This document shows, piece after piece, positions 26,875-36,358 of a stretch of 62,373 bases of DNA. The notes under the pieces are model-generated. The model was not told the DNA's origin. It did not search any database and saw only the letters and a program-made list of their open reading frames with translations. Position 1 is the stretch's first letter. Each line of letters starts with the position of its first letter. The translations under genes and the position numbers were made by a program. This stretch comes from Chitinophagaceae bacterium (lineage in GTDB: Bacteria > Bacteroidota > Bacteroidia > Chitinophagales > Chitinophagaceae), in assembly GCA_947374225.1 (NCBI GenBank), contig CANCAY010000011.1, positions 1 to 62,373 on the forward strand, read 5' to 3'.

Positions 26875-27486
26875 CTATTTTTTGTAATCCATTAAATTAA
26901 TATGCTTTTCACAAAAGCCATATTCTTCTGGATCATTACTGCCCACAATGATAAGTTTATGCATTGCATAATCTCTAATTAAACCTTGGTATAGTGTATA
27001 TCCTTCTTTATCTAAATTACTACAAGGTTCGTCTAATAACAAAATAGGATTATCTGTAAATATGGCTAATGCTATTTTAAGTCGCTGTTTCATCCCACTA
27101 CTAAAATAACGGATCTGTTTATTGGTGGCGTCTTTTAAGCCAATGCGTTCAATGATTTGCGCTACTGTTAACGCTTTTATTAATGGCTTGAACTTAGTAT
27201 GAAATTCAAATTGTTCTAGCGTAGTAAACTCTTCTATTAATTCTAAATAGGGTGCAGCAAAACTGATTTGCTCAAAAATATTATTAGTAGTAAAGGGCTC
27301 CCAGCTTATAGTGCCTTTAGAAAGGGTAGTGTATCCTGAAATGGTTTGTAATAAAGTACTTTTACCTGATCCGTTATTTCCAATAAGTGCATAGTGATGA
27401 CCCATTTCAAATTGATAATCCAATGATCTGAATATCCAATCTTTATTGAATCTTTTTCCTGCTCCTATTAGGCTAATTTGTTTCAT
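26875..27486 (-). CDS. ABC transporter ATP-binding protein (small)
   Basis: 203-residue ABC ATPase: Walker A GNNGSGKST (36-44), signature YFSSGMKQRLKIALA and Walker B PILLLDEPCSNLDKEG. It is CcmA-like in length, with no fused membrane domain and no permease beside it. It starts 3 nt after lpxA on the same strand, so it is transcribed with the lipid A genes; whether it acts in envelope lipid transport is open. Confidence 0.85.
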   Translation of the reverse strand: MKQISLIGAGKRFNKDWIFRSLDYQFEMGHHYALIGNNGSGKSTLLQTISGYTTLSKGTISWEPFTTNNIFEQISFAAPYLELIEEFTTLEQFEFHTKFKPLIKALTVAQIIERIGLKDATNKQIRYFSSGMKQRLKIALAIFTDNPILLLDEPCSNLDKEGYTLYQGLIRDYAMHKLIIVGSNDPEEYGFCEKHINLMDYKK

Positions 27487-27489
27487 GTA

Positions 27490-28287
27490 TTAATCTTCTT
27501 CAACAGCACCTTTCCCAAAACGCTTAATAATACCACGACCACTATCTCTTATGAAAGTAATGATCTCGTCTCTTTCGTCTGTAGCTGGTAATTCTTCTTC
27601 AATAAATTCAAGTGCTTGCGTAGTGTTCATTCCTTTATTGAAAATGTATCTGTAAATGTCTAGAATATGATTAATCTTCTCTAAATCAAAACCTCTTCTT
27701 TTTAAACCAACACTATTCACGCCACCATAACTCAATGGATTTCTTACCGCTTTAATATATGGGGGAACGTCTTTACTTACCAAACTTCCTCCAGCAATAT
27801 AAGCGTGTTGTCCAATGTTTACAAATTGATGTACCGCACTCACTCCTGCTATCCAAGCGTAATCACCTAAAGTAACATGGCCGGCAATTTGAACACTATT
27901 ACTTAAAATACAATTATTGCCAATAACACAGTCATGCGCAATATGGCTATAGGCCATAATCAAACAGTTGTTACCAACTTTAGTAACCCATCTGTCGGTT
28001 GTACCTCTATTAATAGTTACAAATTCACGAATCGTAGTGCCATCGCCAATTTCAACAGTTGTTTTTTCGCCATTGAATTTTAAATCTTGTGGGTCAGCGC
28101 CAATAACTGCGCCAGGGAAAATGCGACATCCTTTCCCAATTTTTGTACCATTCATAATGGTCACATTACTTCCAATCCAAGTGCCTTCTCCAATAACCAC
28201 TTCACCGTGAATAACAGTGAATGGATCAATTTTTACATTGTTCGCAATTTTAGAATTAGGATCTATATAAGTATAAGGATGTGTCAT
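27490..28287 (-). CDS. lpxA: UDP-N-acetylglucosamine acyltransferase
   Basis: First step of lipid A synthesis: moves a 3-hydroxyacyl chain from ACP to UDP-GlcNAc. The 265 residues consist of left-handed beta-helix hexapeptide repeats (about 1-190) with the catalytic His region in MAYSHIAHDCVIGN, then a helical C-terminal domain. It lies 11 nt downstream of lpxC/fabZ in a compact lpxD-lpxC/fabZ-lpxA order. Confidence 0.97.
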   Translation of the reverse strand: MTHPYTYIDPNSKIANNVKIDPFTVIHGEVVIGEGTWIGSNVTIMNGTKIGKGCRIFPGAVIGADPQDLKFNGEKTTVEIGDGTTIREFVTINRGTTDRWVTKVGNNCLIMAYSHIAHDCVIGNNCILSNSVQIAGHVTLGDYAWIAGVSAVHQFVNIGQHAYIAGGSLVSKDVPPYIKAVRNPLSYGGVNSVGLKRRGFDLEKINHILDIYRYIFNKGMNTTQALEFIEEELPATDERDEIITFIRDSGRGIIKRFGKGAVEED

Positions 28288-28298
28288 AGGTTTAAATT

Positions 28299-29708
28299 TT
28301 ATTCAGCTCTTTTTACTACTTGTGCAACTAGGTCAGCTTCTGTGGCAACTTTTCCGCCAACATAAACAGTTCCTCTCATTTCACAAATACCTCTTCTGAT
28401 AGGTGCAGTTAATTCCATTTTCAATAACATGGTATCACCTGGTTTTACCATTTGTTTGAATTTGCAATTATCTATTTTTAAAAAGTAAGTATCATAATTT
28501 CCTTCCGGCATGGCATTGATACATAGGATACCTCCTGTTTGTGCTAATGCTTCAATTTGTAAAACGCCAGGCATTACAGGATTTCCTGGAAAGTGGCCTG
28601 GGAAAAACCATTCGTTAAAAGTTACATTCTTAACACCTACAATACATTTGTCTGTAAGGTCAATAATTTTGTCAACAAACAAAAACGGATAACGATGCGG
28701 TAATAATTTCTCTATTTGCTCTAAATTAAATACAGGAGTAATAGCCGGGTCGTAAACAGGAACGTCTTTAACGTGCTTATTCTTCTTAATGTATTGTTTA
28801 ATTTTTTTTGCGAATTCTACATTGCTGCTATGGCCTGGGCGGTTGGCAATGATACGTGCTTTGATAGGGTATCCAATTAAAGCCAAATCGCCAACAACGT
28901 CTAATAGCTTATGTCTTGCAGGTTCGTTTAAGAATCTAAGTTCTAAATTATTTAAATAGCCTTCAGATTTAACTTCGATTTTTTCTCTCTTAAACACTTT
29001 AGCTAGTCTTGTCATTTCTTCAGTGGTAACAGGCTTGTCCACTACCACAATGGCATTATTAATATCTCCACCTTTAATTAAATCATGGTCTAATAAAGTT
29101 TCTAATTCATGTAGAAAACAAAATGTTCTACAAGGAGAAATTTCTGATTTAAAGTCTTTGATAGATTTTAGTACGGCATGTTGTGTGCCTAATACAGGGC
29201 TATTGAAATCTATTAAAGTTGTGATTTGATAATCTAATGAAGGAAGCGCTACCATTTCAACACGTTTAGCGTCGTCGTAATGGAATATGTTTTCGTCAAT
29301 ACTATACCATGCTTTTGCAGCGTCTTGTTCAATGACTCCCGAATTTTCAATTTTCTCAATAAAGGGAGCAGAACTTCCGTCCATAATTGGAATTTCAGGA
29401 CCGTTCACTTCTATCAATACATTGTCTACACCCATACCAACTAATGCCGCTAAAATATGTTCAACTGTACTCACTTTTGCATCTCCAACCTGAAGGGTGG
29501 TTCCACGACTTGTGTCAGTTACTAAATCACAGTCTGCTTTAATAATGGGTTGATTAGGAAGGTCTGTTCTTTGGAACTGAATTCCAAAGCCTGGATTAGC
29601 AGGATTCAAAGTCATGTCTACTAAAACACCCGTATGTAAACCAGTACCACTAATGTGAATACTATCTTTTAAAGTATGTTGTTTGTCAGGATTGAAATGT
29701 TGATCCAT
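28299..29708 (-). CDS. lpxC/fabZ: bifunctional LpxC deacetylase / FabZ dehydratase
   Basis: Fusion of 469 residues. Residues 1 to about 305 are LpxC, the zinc deacetylase that commits lipid A synthesis (STVEHILAALVGMGVDNV; HKLLDVVGDLALIG near the second ligand). Residues about 315-469 are FabZ, the 3-hydroxyacyl-ACP dehydratase of fatty acid elongation (LLPHRYPFLFVDKI and PGHFPGNPVMPGVLQIEAL). This fusion is established for Bacteroidota and balances acyl supply between lipid A and phospholipid. It has its own -7 box. Confidence 0.97.
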   Translation of the reverse strand: MDQHFNPDKQHTLKDSIHISGTGLHTGVLVDMTLNPANPGFGIQFQRTDLPNQPIIKADCDLVTDTSRGTTLQVGDAKVSTVEHILAALVGMGVDNVLIEVNGPEIPIMDGSSAPFIEKIENSGVIEQDAAKAWYSIDENIFHYDDAKRVEMVALPSLDYQITTLIDFNSPVLGTQHAVLKSIKDFKSEISPCRTFCFLHELETLLDHDLIKGGDINNAIVVVDKPVTTEEMTRLAKVFKREKIEVKSEGYLNNLELRFLNEPARHKLLDVVGDLALIGYPIKARIIANRPGHSSNVEFAKKIKQYIKKNKHVKDVPVYDPAITPVFNLEQIEKLLPHRYPFLFVDKIIDLTDKCIVGVKNVTFNEWFFPGHFPGNPVMPGVLQIEALAQTGGILCINAMPEGNYDTYFLKIDNCKFKQMVKPGDTMLLKMELTAPIRRGICEMRGTVYVGGKVATEADLVAQVVKRAE

Positions 29709-29750
29709 TAGTTATAATTTATAATTTACCCGTAAAGGGGTGATATTCAG

Positions 29751-29758
29751 CAAAAATA
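29751..29758 (-). promoter_or_regulatory. -7 promoter box TATTTTTG for lpxC/fabZ
   Basis: Minus-strand TAnnTTTG match in the gap between lpxD and lpxC/fabZ, about 42 nt before the ATG; suggests that lpxC can be transcribed apart from lpxD. Confidence 0.5.
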
Positions 29759-29766
29759 CGGCCGAA

Positions 29767-30813
29767 TTACCCTTTTTGAGTCAGTTGTTGTACTAAAATT
29801 TCTAGTTCTTTAACCCTTTTCTCAAGGGAAGGCAGGTTTTTCATGTGAACTTGGGCTCTTAATGAGGCATTATGGTCTCCCGCAGGATTGCCAGTAACGG
29901 TTGAATTTGCGGTTTTGATGCTTTTGGTAACTCCAGACTGCCCCGCAATTTTAACACCGTCTGCAATACTTAAATGCCCAGCCACACCAATTTGGCCTCC
30001 CATCATAATGCCTTTACCAACTTTAGTGCTGCCACTAATGCCTGTTTGAGCAGCGATAACCGTATTTTCTCCAATCTCTACATTATGTGCTATTTGTACC
30101 AAATTGTCCAATTTAACACCCTTTCTTATGATAGTGGAACCAATGGTAGCTCTGTCAATAGTTGCATTAGCTCCAACTTCAACATGGTCCTCAATAATTA
30201 CATTACCCAACTGTGGAACTTTTTGATAACTACCATCTGCTTTTGGAGCGAAACCGAATCCATCACTTCCAATAATTGCACCGCTATGAATAGTTACATT
30301 GTTTCCAATCATACATTCGGAATAAACTACCACGCCTGGATTTAAAGTAACATTATTTCCAATTTTTACATTTTCACCAATAAATACATTTGGAAATATT
30401 TTTACATTTTCACCTAGTATAACATTTTCTCCAATATGTGAGAAGGCCCCCACAAAGTGCTGAGCACCCAATATAGCAGTAGTAGCAATAAAGGAAGGGG
30501 TTTGTATACCAACAAGGGTAGCCGCTTTTAATTCCTGGTATTTAGTTAGTAAAGTTGCAAATGCAGCATAAGCGTCTGGCACTCTAATTAAAGTGGCAGT
30601 GCATGGACTTTTTAAAACTAAAGATTCATTTACTATAACTATGGAAGCTTTTGTGCTGTATAAAAAATCTTCATATTTAGGGTTGGCTAAAAAAGAAATT
30701 TGTCCTTTTGTAGCTTCTTCAATTTTTCCGAATTGCTTTACTGCAACCGTTGCGTCACCTTCTACATTACCTTGTATCATCATTGCAACCTGTTGCGCGT
30801 TAAATTCTAGCAT
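29767..30813 (-). CDS. lpxD: UDP-3-O-acylglucosamine N-acyltransferase
   Basis: Third step of lipid A synthesis: N-acylates UDP-3-O-acyl-glucosamine. The 348 residues have an N-terminal uridine-binding domain (to about 100), a beta-helix of hexapeptide repeats with the catalytic His in [14 protein letters not shown], and a C-terminal helix ([15 protein letters not shown]). It is transcribed ahead of lpxC/fabZ. Confidence 0.97.
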   Translation of the reverse strand: MLEFNAQQVAMMIQGNVEGDATVAVKQFGKIEEATKGQISFLANPKYEDFLYSTKASIVIVNESLVLKSPCTATLIRVPDAYAAFATLLTKYQELKAATLVGIQTPSFIATTAILGAQHFVGAFSHIGENVILGENVKIFPNVFIGENVKIGNNVTLNPGVVVYSECMIGNNVTIHSGAIIGSDGFGFAPKADGSYQKVPQLGNVIIEDHVEVGANATIDRATIGSTIIRKGVKLDNLVQIAHNVEIGENTVIAAQTGISGSTKVGKGIMMGGQIGVAGHLSIADGVKIAGQSGVTKSIKTANSTVTGNPAGDHNASLRAQVHMKNLPSLEKRVKELEILVQQLTQKG

Positions 30814-30836
30814 GCGTTAATTTTTGATTGGGGGAA

Positions 30837-32066
30837 TTATGCACTTAGCGTACAAATGTAAAATTTTTTCACTGGGGCAGAAAGACTTTCATTGATTAAG
30901 GCATTCTGAATGGCCGAAATATTGGCAATTTCCCCCGATTTTAGCAATATTTTAATACTTTCCTCAGTAGTCTTATACATTGTATTGGATGTTTCGCCCT
31001 TGAAACATAAATAGGCGAGGTCTTCCTGGTTCATTGGGAAACTGTTTTTTACCATTAATTGAGCTGCATCCCATTGACTTTGTTCAATTGGATTTGCCTG
31101 CATTAGACATTTGTAACACTGTCTATTTAAAAATCTAACACATAATAATGATAAAACGGGGTCGGTATGGTGTTGCCATTTTTTTATTGCAAACAAAATA
31201 TCGGTATCGTCTAATTGACAAAATGCATTTAAATCAATGTCTGCTAATTTCCCAGAAAATTTTCCTAAAAAATAATCAAGTACAGAACCCGTTGAAACTG
31301 CTTTGTCGTCTTTTTGAAAAAGTAATTGTGCGCGTTCTACAATTTTAACTAACATATTTTCACTAGCTACAACTGTTTTATGTCGGTATACTTGCCAGTA
31401 CATTAAACGTCTTGACATTAAAAATTTCTCAACACTATTAATTCCTTTTTCTTCTACTACTAATTCGTTTTCATGAACAGTTAGCATTTTCAAAATTCTT
31501 TCATATCCGACAACTCCTTCACTCACTCCTGTAAAGAAACTATCTCTACTTAAATAATCCAAACGGTCAACATCTAATTGGCCGCTTATAAGTTGGTGTA
31601 AAAATTTCTTTGGATACTGGTTAGTGAAAATTTGGATTGCAAGACTCAGTTTTCCTTGAAAAACAGGATCTGAACTGGTATTTAAATGCTGCATGATCAA
31701 CAAGGACATCTCCTCATGGTGCACTCCTTTAAGTAGTACTTTTTCTAAGGCATGTGAATAAGGTCCGTGTCCAATATCATGCAAAAGGATAGCCACTTTG
31801 GCAGCTTGCGCTTCCTCGGCGGTAATTTCTATACCCTTATCTTTTAATTCGGCAATGGCAATACACATTAAATGGTAAGCCCCTAAACAGTGGTGTAATC
31901 GTGTATGAACCGCGCCAGGATAGACTAACTGCGCCATCGCCATTTGTTGAATGCGACGTAATCTCTGGTAAAAAGGGTGACCTATTAGCGAATATATTAA
32001 TGGATCATTAATAGTAATGAATCCATGAACGGGGTCGTTTATAATTTTTCTTTGGTTAAATGCCAT
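30837..32066 (-). CDS. HD-domain phosphohydrolase
   Basis: 409 residues of the dGTPase/SAMHD1-like HD superfamily. The metal site is visible: RLHHCLGAYHLM with the first His and LLHDIGHGPYSHALE with the HD pair, plus the Asp in GQLDVDRLDYLSRDS. Such proteins often hydrolyse dNTPs, but the substrate here is unknown. It starts upstream of the lpx genes on the same strand, and the last codons overlap a likely lpxD promoter. Confidence 0.88.
   Translation of the reverse strand: MAFNQRKIINDPVHGFITINDPLIYSLIGHPFYQRLRRIQQMAMAQLVYPGAVHTRLHHCLGAYHLMCIAIAELKDKGIEITAEEAQAAKVAILLHDIGHGPYSHALEKVLLKGVHHEEMSLLIMQHLNTSSDPVFQGKLSLAIQIFTNQYPKKFLHQLISGQLDVDRLDYLSRDSFFTGVSEGVVGYERILKMLTVHENELVVEEKGINSVEKFLMSRRLMYWQVYRHKTVVASENMLVKIVERAQLLFQKDDKAVSTGSVLDYFLGKFSGKLADIDLNAFCQLDDTDILFAIKKWQHHTDPVLSLLCVRFLNRQCYKCLMQANPIEQSQWDAAQLMVKNSFPMNQEDLAYLCFKGETSNTMYKTTEESIKILLKSGEIANISAIQNALINESLSAPVKKFYICTLSA
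30853..30860 (-). promoter_or_regulatory. -7 promoter box TACATTTG for lpxD
   Basis: Minus-strand TAnnTTTG match within the last codons of the HD gene, about 40 nt before the lpxD ATG. Confidence 0.45.
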
Positions 32067-32082
32067 AATTGTATCGTGTTTC

Positions 32083-32090
32083 CAAAGGTA
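32083..32090 (-). promoter_or_regulatory. -7 promoter box TACCTTTG for the HD gene
   Basis: Minus-strand TAnnTTTG match about 16 nt before the ATG at 32066. Confidence 0.6.
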
Positions 32091-32143
32091 CGAAATGTGA
32101 ATAACTCATAGCGTTTATTTCAAGCTCCCTTTTGACAAAAAAC

Positions 32144-32151
32144 TATCTTTG
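32144..32151 (+). promoter_or_regulatory. -7 promoter box TATCTTTG for the 32188 gene
   Basis: Exact TAnnTTTG match, leader about 30 nt; divergent to the HD gene box. Confidence 0.6.
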
Positions 32152-32187
32152 TAGCATAATCTACTACCCTATAAATCAATCCATAAT

Positions 32188-32466
32188 ATGAAATTGAATC
32201 AAACCACTTTGGACAAACTTGAAGACATTTTAGGTGAATCTGAATTTGTAGTTCGATACGAGCGTGGCAATTTTCAGAGCGGTTGGTGTTTATTAGAAGC
32301 TAAAAGAATTGTAGTATTAAATAAGTTCTTAAATATAGAAGCTAGAATTAATACTTTATTGGAATTGATACCACAATTAGACATTCAATTTGACAAGCTA
32401 ACGCAGTCCTCTCAAAAGCTATTTGAGGAAGTACAAAAATTAGCCTTGACAGAAGCAACTGCTTAA
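32188..32466 (+). CDS. small conserved-looking protein of unknown function
   Basis: 92 residues. The sequence starts with a helix (LNQTTLDKLEDILGES), then a beta-rich core (FVVRYERGNFQSGWCLL, KRIVVLNKFLNIEARI) and ends in a long helix. The single Cys in GWCLLEAKRIVVLNK could be functional. It has its own promoter and is followed after 10 nt by the MBL gene, which suggests a shared transcript. I do not recognise the family. Confidence 0.75.
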   Translation: MKLNQTTLDKLEDILGESEFVVRYERGNFQSGWCLLEAKRIVVLNKFLNIEARINTLLELIPQLDIQFDKLTQSSQKLFEEVQKLALTEATA

Positions 32467-32476
32467 ACCTTTTACC

Positions 32477-33241
32477 TTGTTCGATATTACTATTTTAGGG
32501 TCTGGCACCAGTACGGGCGTTCCGCTCATTGGATGTGATTGCCCTGTTTGTGTCTCCACCGACCCTAAGGACAATCGGCTTAGAACTAGTATTAAAATCA
32601 CGTCCGCGACTACCACTGTAGTAATAGATACCACTCCCGATTTTAGGTTTCAAATGCTGAGAACAAACACTACTATTTTAGATGCGGTGGTATTTACACA
32701 TCCACATAGAGATCATTATGCAGGATTGGATGATATTAGACCTTTTAATTTCTTCTCCAATAAACCAATGCATATTTATGCAAACGAAATAACGCAGGTG
32801 GCCATTAAAAGAGATTTCTATTATGCATTTGAGCCGGCTAAGGACGCAGGATTACCAGAAATGGAATTACACACTATTGACACAGCACCATTCTTAATAG
32901 GGGATATTCCCTTTATTCCCATTAAAGTAATGCATAGAGAACTTCCTGTTTTAGGATTTAGAATTGGGGACTTTACTTATATCACGGATGCCAATTATAT
33001 AGCGCCAGAAGAACAGGAAAAGATAAAAGGCTCCAAAGTATTAATTTTAAACGCCTTAAGAAGAGAGCCGCACCCCACTCATTTCACAGTAGACGAGGCT
33101 ATAGCCATGGTTGAACTATTAGGTGTGCCTGAGACTTATTTTACACATTTCAGTCATCAGATTGGCTTGCATAATGAAGTGGAAGCGCAAATGCCTAGCG
33201 GGGTTAAGTTGGCCTATGATGGTATGACTTTTTCAATTTAG
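32477..33241 (+). CDS. MBL-fold hydrolase, PhnP-like
   Basis: 254 residues. The start is TTG: the domain begins right there (FDITILGSGTSTGVP) and no ATG is near. The segment GCDCPVC matches the Cys cluster that holds a structural zinc in PhnP phosphodiesterases, and the active-site motif is THPHRDHYAGLDD. Later ligands are likely in HRELPVLGF, TDANYI and FSHQIGLH. It may cleave cyclic phosphodiesters; no phosphonate genes are nearby. Confidence 0.85.
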   Translation: MFDITILGSGTSTGVPLIGCDCPVCVSTDPKDNRLRTSIKITSATTTVVIDTTPDFRFQMLRTNTTILDAVVFTHPHRDHYAGLDDIRPFNFFSNKPMHIYANEITQVAIKRDFYYAFEPAKDAGLPEMELHTIDTAPFLIGDIPFIPIKVMHRELPVLGFRIGDFTYITDANYIAPEEQEKIKGSKVLILNALRREPHPTHFTVDEAIAMVELLGVPETYFTHFSHQIGLHNEVEAQMPSGVKLAYDGMTFSI

Positions 33242-33303
33242 CGTAGTATAAATACGCAAAATCACTAATGATATTTTGATTACCTAGTTGCAAATTCTTT
33301 ATT

Positions 33304-34110
33304 ATGCAACATTGGAAAGCTTATTTTATCTTTTCGGAAAAAGAACAGAAAGGGATCCTTGTTTTAGGACTCGTTTTAGTTGTCAGCGTTTCACTACATA
33401 TTATTTTTCCCGGCAAACTTAAATCAACTCAGCAAAAGCAGTCGACAAATATAGTGACGCATAAAATATTTTATTTTGATCCCAATACGATTGACAGTAT
33501 TGCCGCCATTCAATTAGGGCTTAGTTCAAAACAATTTAGGACCTTGGAAAATTACAGAAATAAAGGTGGCAGGTTTAAACAGGCTGCCGATATTTTTAAA
33601 TTGTATGGGTTGACAAAAGAAACCGCAGACGCCTTATTGCCTTTCGTGAAGATACAAGCAGGCAAATACAAAATGGCGCATGCAATTTGGAAGATAGATA
33701 TAAACAATGCTACTATTGAGGATTGGAAACAGCTAACAAAATTGGACACCTTATTAATAAACAGAATTTTAAAATATAAAAAGCATATTGGTTCCTTTAG
33801 TTATCAAAGCCAATTGCAAAAAGTGTATGGAATGAATGACAGTATTTATCAATTCCTCAAACCACATTTAATTGTTCCATATCAAGGTTCAAGTACATTA
33901 ATGAAAAAAGCTGTTTTGTTAAACAGTAGCACCATGAATTTTGAGGACTGGAAAAGCTTGGAGCTCTTTCAGGATAGAGAAATCTGGAGTATTCTGCGTA
34001 TTAGAAAAGCCAATGGAGGGGTTATTGGATGGAGAAAGCTTGTTTTAGAATTTGACTTAAGTGTAGAGCAAGCAGCAACACTAAGACAGAAACTCATTAT
34101 AAATGACTGA
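33304..34110 (+). CDS. helix-hairpin-helix protein, ComEA-like
   Basis: 268 residues: one membrane helix (about 18-34) and then three to four helix-hairpin-helix units, for example in FKQAADIFKLYGL and KIDINNATIEDWKQLTKLD, the latter being the DIN-AT pattern of ComEA-type DNA-binding proteins. It is probably anchored in the inner membrane facing the periplasm. A role in DNA uptake is inferred from family only; no other com genes are near. Confidence 0.82.
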   Translation: MQHWKAYFIFSEKEQKGILVLGLVLVVSVSLHIIFPGKLKSTQQKQSTNIVTHKIFYFDPNTIDSIAAIQLGLSSKQFRTLENYRNKGGRFKQAADIFKLYGLTKETADALLPFVKIQAGKYKMAHAIWKIDINNATIEDWKQLTKLDTLLINRILKYKKHIGSFSYQSQLQKVYGMNDSIYQFLKPHLIVPYQGSSTLMKKAVLLNSSTMNFEDWKSLELFQDREIWSILRIRKANGGVIGWRKLVLEFDLSVEQAATLRQKLIIND

Positions 34111-34235
34111 TAATGAGAATGCTAGGGTAGAAGCAGCAAAAAGTTAATATATTGTTAACCTAAATGCTTGTTTTTATCAAAAAAAATATTATTATTGATA
34201 TAGGATTAATTTCCTGTTTCCCGATTGCTTGCTTG

Positions 34236-34260
34236 AAAATCCCGCTAACGCGGGATTTTT
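34236..34260. terminator. bidirectional terminator after the HhH gene
   Basis: AAAATCCCGC, loop TAAC, GCGGGATTTT: a perfect 10-bp stem followed by T, ending both the HhH gene and, from the other side, the clpX-side operon. Between 34111 and 34235 I see only AT-rich sequence. Confidence 0.9.
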
Positions 34261-34271
34261 GTTTTATACAA

Positions 34272-34418
34272 CTATTTATTTTTGAAAATCTGGTTTACAG
34301 CTCCACCTAACATTGGGAACTTTTCTTTTACAAAAGCTGCTATAGTTTCGATAGATTGTTTTGCTTGTTCTGGAGTCACACCTGCTTCTTTCACTAAACG
34401 GTCAATTAATTCTTGCAT
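34272..34418 (-). CDS. 48-residue protein downstream of clpX
   Basis: A complete small gene with ATG at 34418 and TAG at 34272-34274. It begins MQELIDRLVKEAGVTPEQ and ends in GAVNQIFKNK; the middle is AKQSIETIAAFVKEKFPML. It reads as two amphipathic helices with a Pro-Met-Leu-Gly-Gly turn. Codon use looks like its neighbours, there is an ATG about 33 nt after the clpX stop, and the terminator at 34236 closes the unit. Family not certain; resembles small DUF2267/DUF2780-like helical proteins. Confidence 0.75.
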   Translation of the reverse strand: MQELIDRLVKEAGVTPEQAKQSIETIAAFVKEKFPMLGGAVNQIFKNK

Positions 34419-34451
34419 AAAATTTATTTAAATTATTTTTTTATTTCTTGT

Positions 34452-35693
34452 TTAAGCAACTTTAAGTGCTGCTATTTTACTTTTATCAAACATGTTTTTT
34501 GCATAGTCTAAACTTACAGTAAATTCAGTGATGTCAGTTCCTGGCAATTCAAACATGGCTTGTGTAAATAAACTCTCACAAATACTTCTTAATCCTCTTG
34601 CACCTAGTTTATATTCCATCGCTTTAGTAGTGATAAAATCGTAAACCTCAGGTTCGATTGTAAGTTTAATATTTTCAAGTGCAAATAGCTCAGTGTATTG
34701 TTTCATCAAAGCATTTTTAGGCTCTGTTAAAATACTTCTCAAGGTTTCTGCATCCAAAGGCTCCAAGTGGGTAACAATAGGCAAACGACCTAACATTTCT
34801 GGGATTAAGCCAAAGGATTTTATATCCTGCGCATTTACAAAACGTAATAAATTCTTACGTTGTAATTCTTGTTCGTCTTTATTTACGCTAAATCCAATGG
34901 CATTGGTGTTAATTCGTCGAGCAATGATCTTGTCAATGCCGTCAAAAGCACCACCGCATATGAAAAGGATATTTTTAGTATCTACTTTAATCATCTTTTG
35001 GTCTGGATGCTTTCTGCCTCCTTGAGGTGGTACAAGTACTTCAGTGCCCTCTAGCATTTTCAATAAGCCTTGCTGTACGCCTTCTCCACTAACGTCTCTT
35101 GTAATAGATGCATTATCGCTTTTGCGGGCAATCTTATCAATTTCGTCTATATAAACTATACCTCTTTGAGCCGCATCCACATCGTAATCACAGTTCTGTA
35201 ATAAACGCGTTAACATGCTCTCTACGTCCTCACCTACATATCCTGCTTCTGTAAATACAGTAGCATCTACAATAGCAAAAGGCACGTTTAATAATTTCGC
35301 AATCGTTTTTGCTAATAATGTTTTTCCTGTACCTGTTTCGCCAATCATAATCACATTACTCTTTTCAATTTCTACTTCGTTCTTATTGGTACTAGGTAGG
35401 TTGATACGCTTAAAGTGATTGTATACAGCAACACAAAGTATTTTTTTTGCCTCATCCTGACCAATAATGTATTGATCCAAAAATGCCTTGATTGCTACAG
35501 GCTTCTGCACTTTTAAAGTACCCGATTTGCCTTCTGCTTTTTTCTGGTGAAACTCTTTCTCAATAATTTCGTGAGCATGTTCTATGCAATGTTCACATAT
35601 ATGTCCTTCCTGACCAGCGATTAGAATTTTTACTTCATCTCTGCTACGTCCACAAAATGAACATTGTATTGCTTCTGACTTACTCATTTTCAT
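34452..35693 (-). CDS. clpX: ATP-dependent Clp protease ATPase subunit ClpX
   Basis: AAA+ unfoldase that feeds substrates to ClpP. The 413 residues hold the N-terminal C4 zinc domain ([11 protein letters not shown] and ICEHCIEHA), Walker A GETGTGKT, Walker [13 protein letters not shown], and sensor 2 [10 protein letters not shown]. Two starts, MKM and MSK, differ by two residues. It is the third gene of the tig-clpP-clpP-clpX series, 12 nt after the second clpP. Confidence 0.98.
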   Translation of the reverse strand: MKMSKSEAIQCSFCGRSRDEVKILIAGQEGHICEHCIEHAHEIIEKEFHQKKAEGKSGTLKVQKPVAIKAFLDQYIIGQDEAKKILCVAVYNHFKRINLPSTNKNEVEIEKSNVIMIGETGTGKTLLAKTIAKLLNVPFAIVDATVFTEAGYVGEDVESMLTRLLQNCDYDVDAAQRGIVYIDEIDKIARKSDNASITRDVSGEGVQQGLLKMLEGTEVLVPPQGGRKHPDQKMIKVDTKNILFICGGAFDGIDKIIARRINTNAIGFSVNKDEQELQRKNLLRFVNAQDIKSFGLIPEMLGRLPIVTHLEPLDAETLRSILTEPKNALMKQYTELFALENIKLTIEPEVYDFITTKAMEYKLGARGLRSICESLFTQAMFELPGTDITEFTVSLDYAKNMFDKSKIAALKVA

Positions 35694-35705
35694 CTTTAGT
35701 TTTTA

Positions 35706-36308
35706 TTAAAGGGACTTTGCAATTTTATCAACAATACCGTAAGCAACTGCTTCCTCGGCATTCATCCAATAATCTCTATCAAAGTCGCTCATGATTTGCT
35801 CCATGGACTTGCCACAATTCTTTGCTAAAATTTTAGCACCTAATTCTTTTGTCTTTCTTATTTGTTCTGCTTGGATTTCAATGTCAGCACTTGTTGCTTG
35901 GTAATAACCACCTAAACTTGGTTGGTGTATCATGACTTCTCCATGTGGGAAGATAGTACGTTTGCCCTTTTCGCCCATGCTTAATAGAATAGAACCCATA
36001 CTTGCAGCTAATCCCATACAAATAGTATGCACTGGACTTTTAATTAAGTTCATGGTGTCAAACATAACCATGCCACTTGTTACCACACCGCCTGGGCTAT
36101 TAATGTAGAAATTGATTTCTGCACCCGGCTTGTCTGCATCCAACAATAATAATTTTGTAACAATATCTTTTGCAGACTTGTCATCTACCTGACCCCATAA
36201 GTAGATTGATCTTTTTTCAAAAAAGATTTGCTCCATTTTTTTGTTCAAAAAACTAGGGGCAGCTGCTTCTTCTTTTTTATTTTCCTGAGGCTCGTCGTCT
36301 TCCGACAT
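35706..36308 (-). CDS. clpP: ClpP protease subunit, second copy
   Basis: Serine protease subunit. From the ATG at 36308 it has 200 residues; an in-frame Met at 36332 adds eight residues without support. It carries an acidic, Glu-rich N-terminal extension of about 25 residues that the first copy lacks. The triad is intact: Ser in GLAASMGS, His in MIHQPSLGG, Asp in DFDRDYWMN. The two copies differ clearly in sequence, so a mixed tetradecamer or two distinct proteases are possible. Confidence 0.93.
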   Translation of the reverse strand: MSEDDEPQENKKEEAAAPSFLNKKMEQIFFEKRSIYLWGQVDDKSAKDIVTKLLLLDADKPGAEINFYINSPGGVVTSGMVMFDTMNLIKSPVHTICMGLAASMGSILLSMGEKGKRTIFPHGEVMIHQPSLGGYYQATSADIEIQAEQIRKTKELGAKILAKNCGKSMEQIMSDFDRDYWMNAEEAVAYGIVDKIAKSL

Positions 36309-36358
36309 TAAATATTGATTCGTGATTATCATACAATCTTTTTAAGTTTTTTTAAATA

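Noticed and set aside
32100..32125. Possible third copy of the foldback module (TCATAGCGT at 32107)
   Set aside because: Only nine bases match one edge of repeat B, and the rest of the module is absent.
33241..33257. GCGTA-(7)-TACGC hairpin after the PhnP-like gene as terminator
   Set aside because: The stem is only 5 bp and is followed by AAAATC, with no T run; too weak to call.
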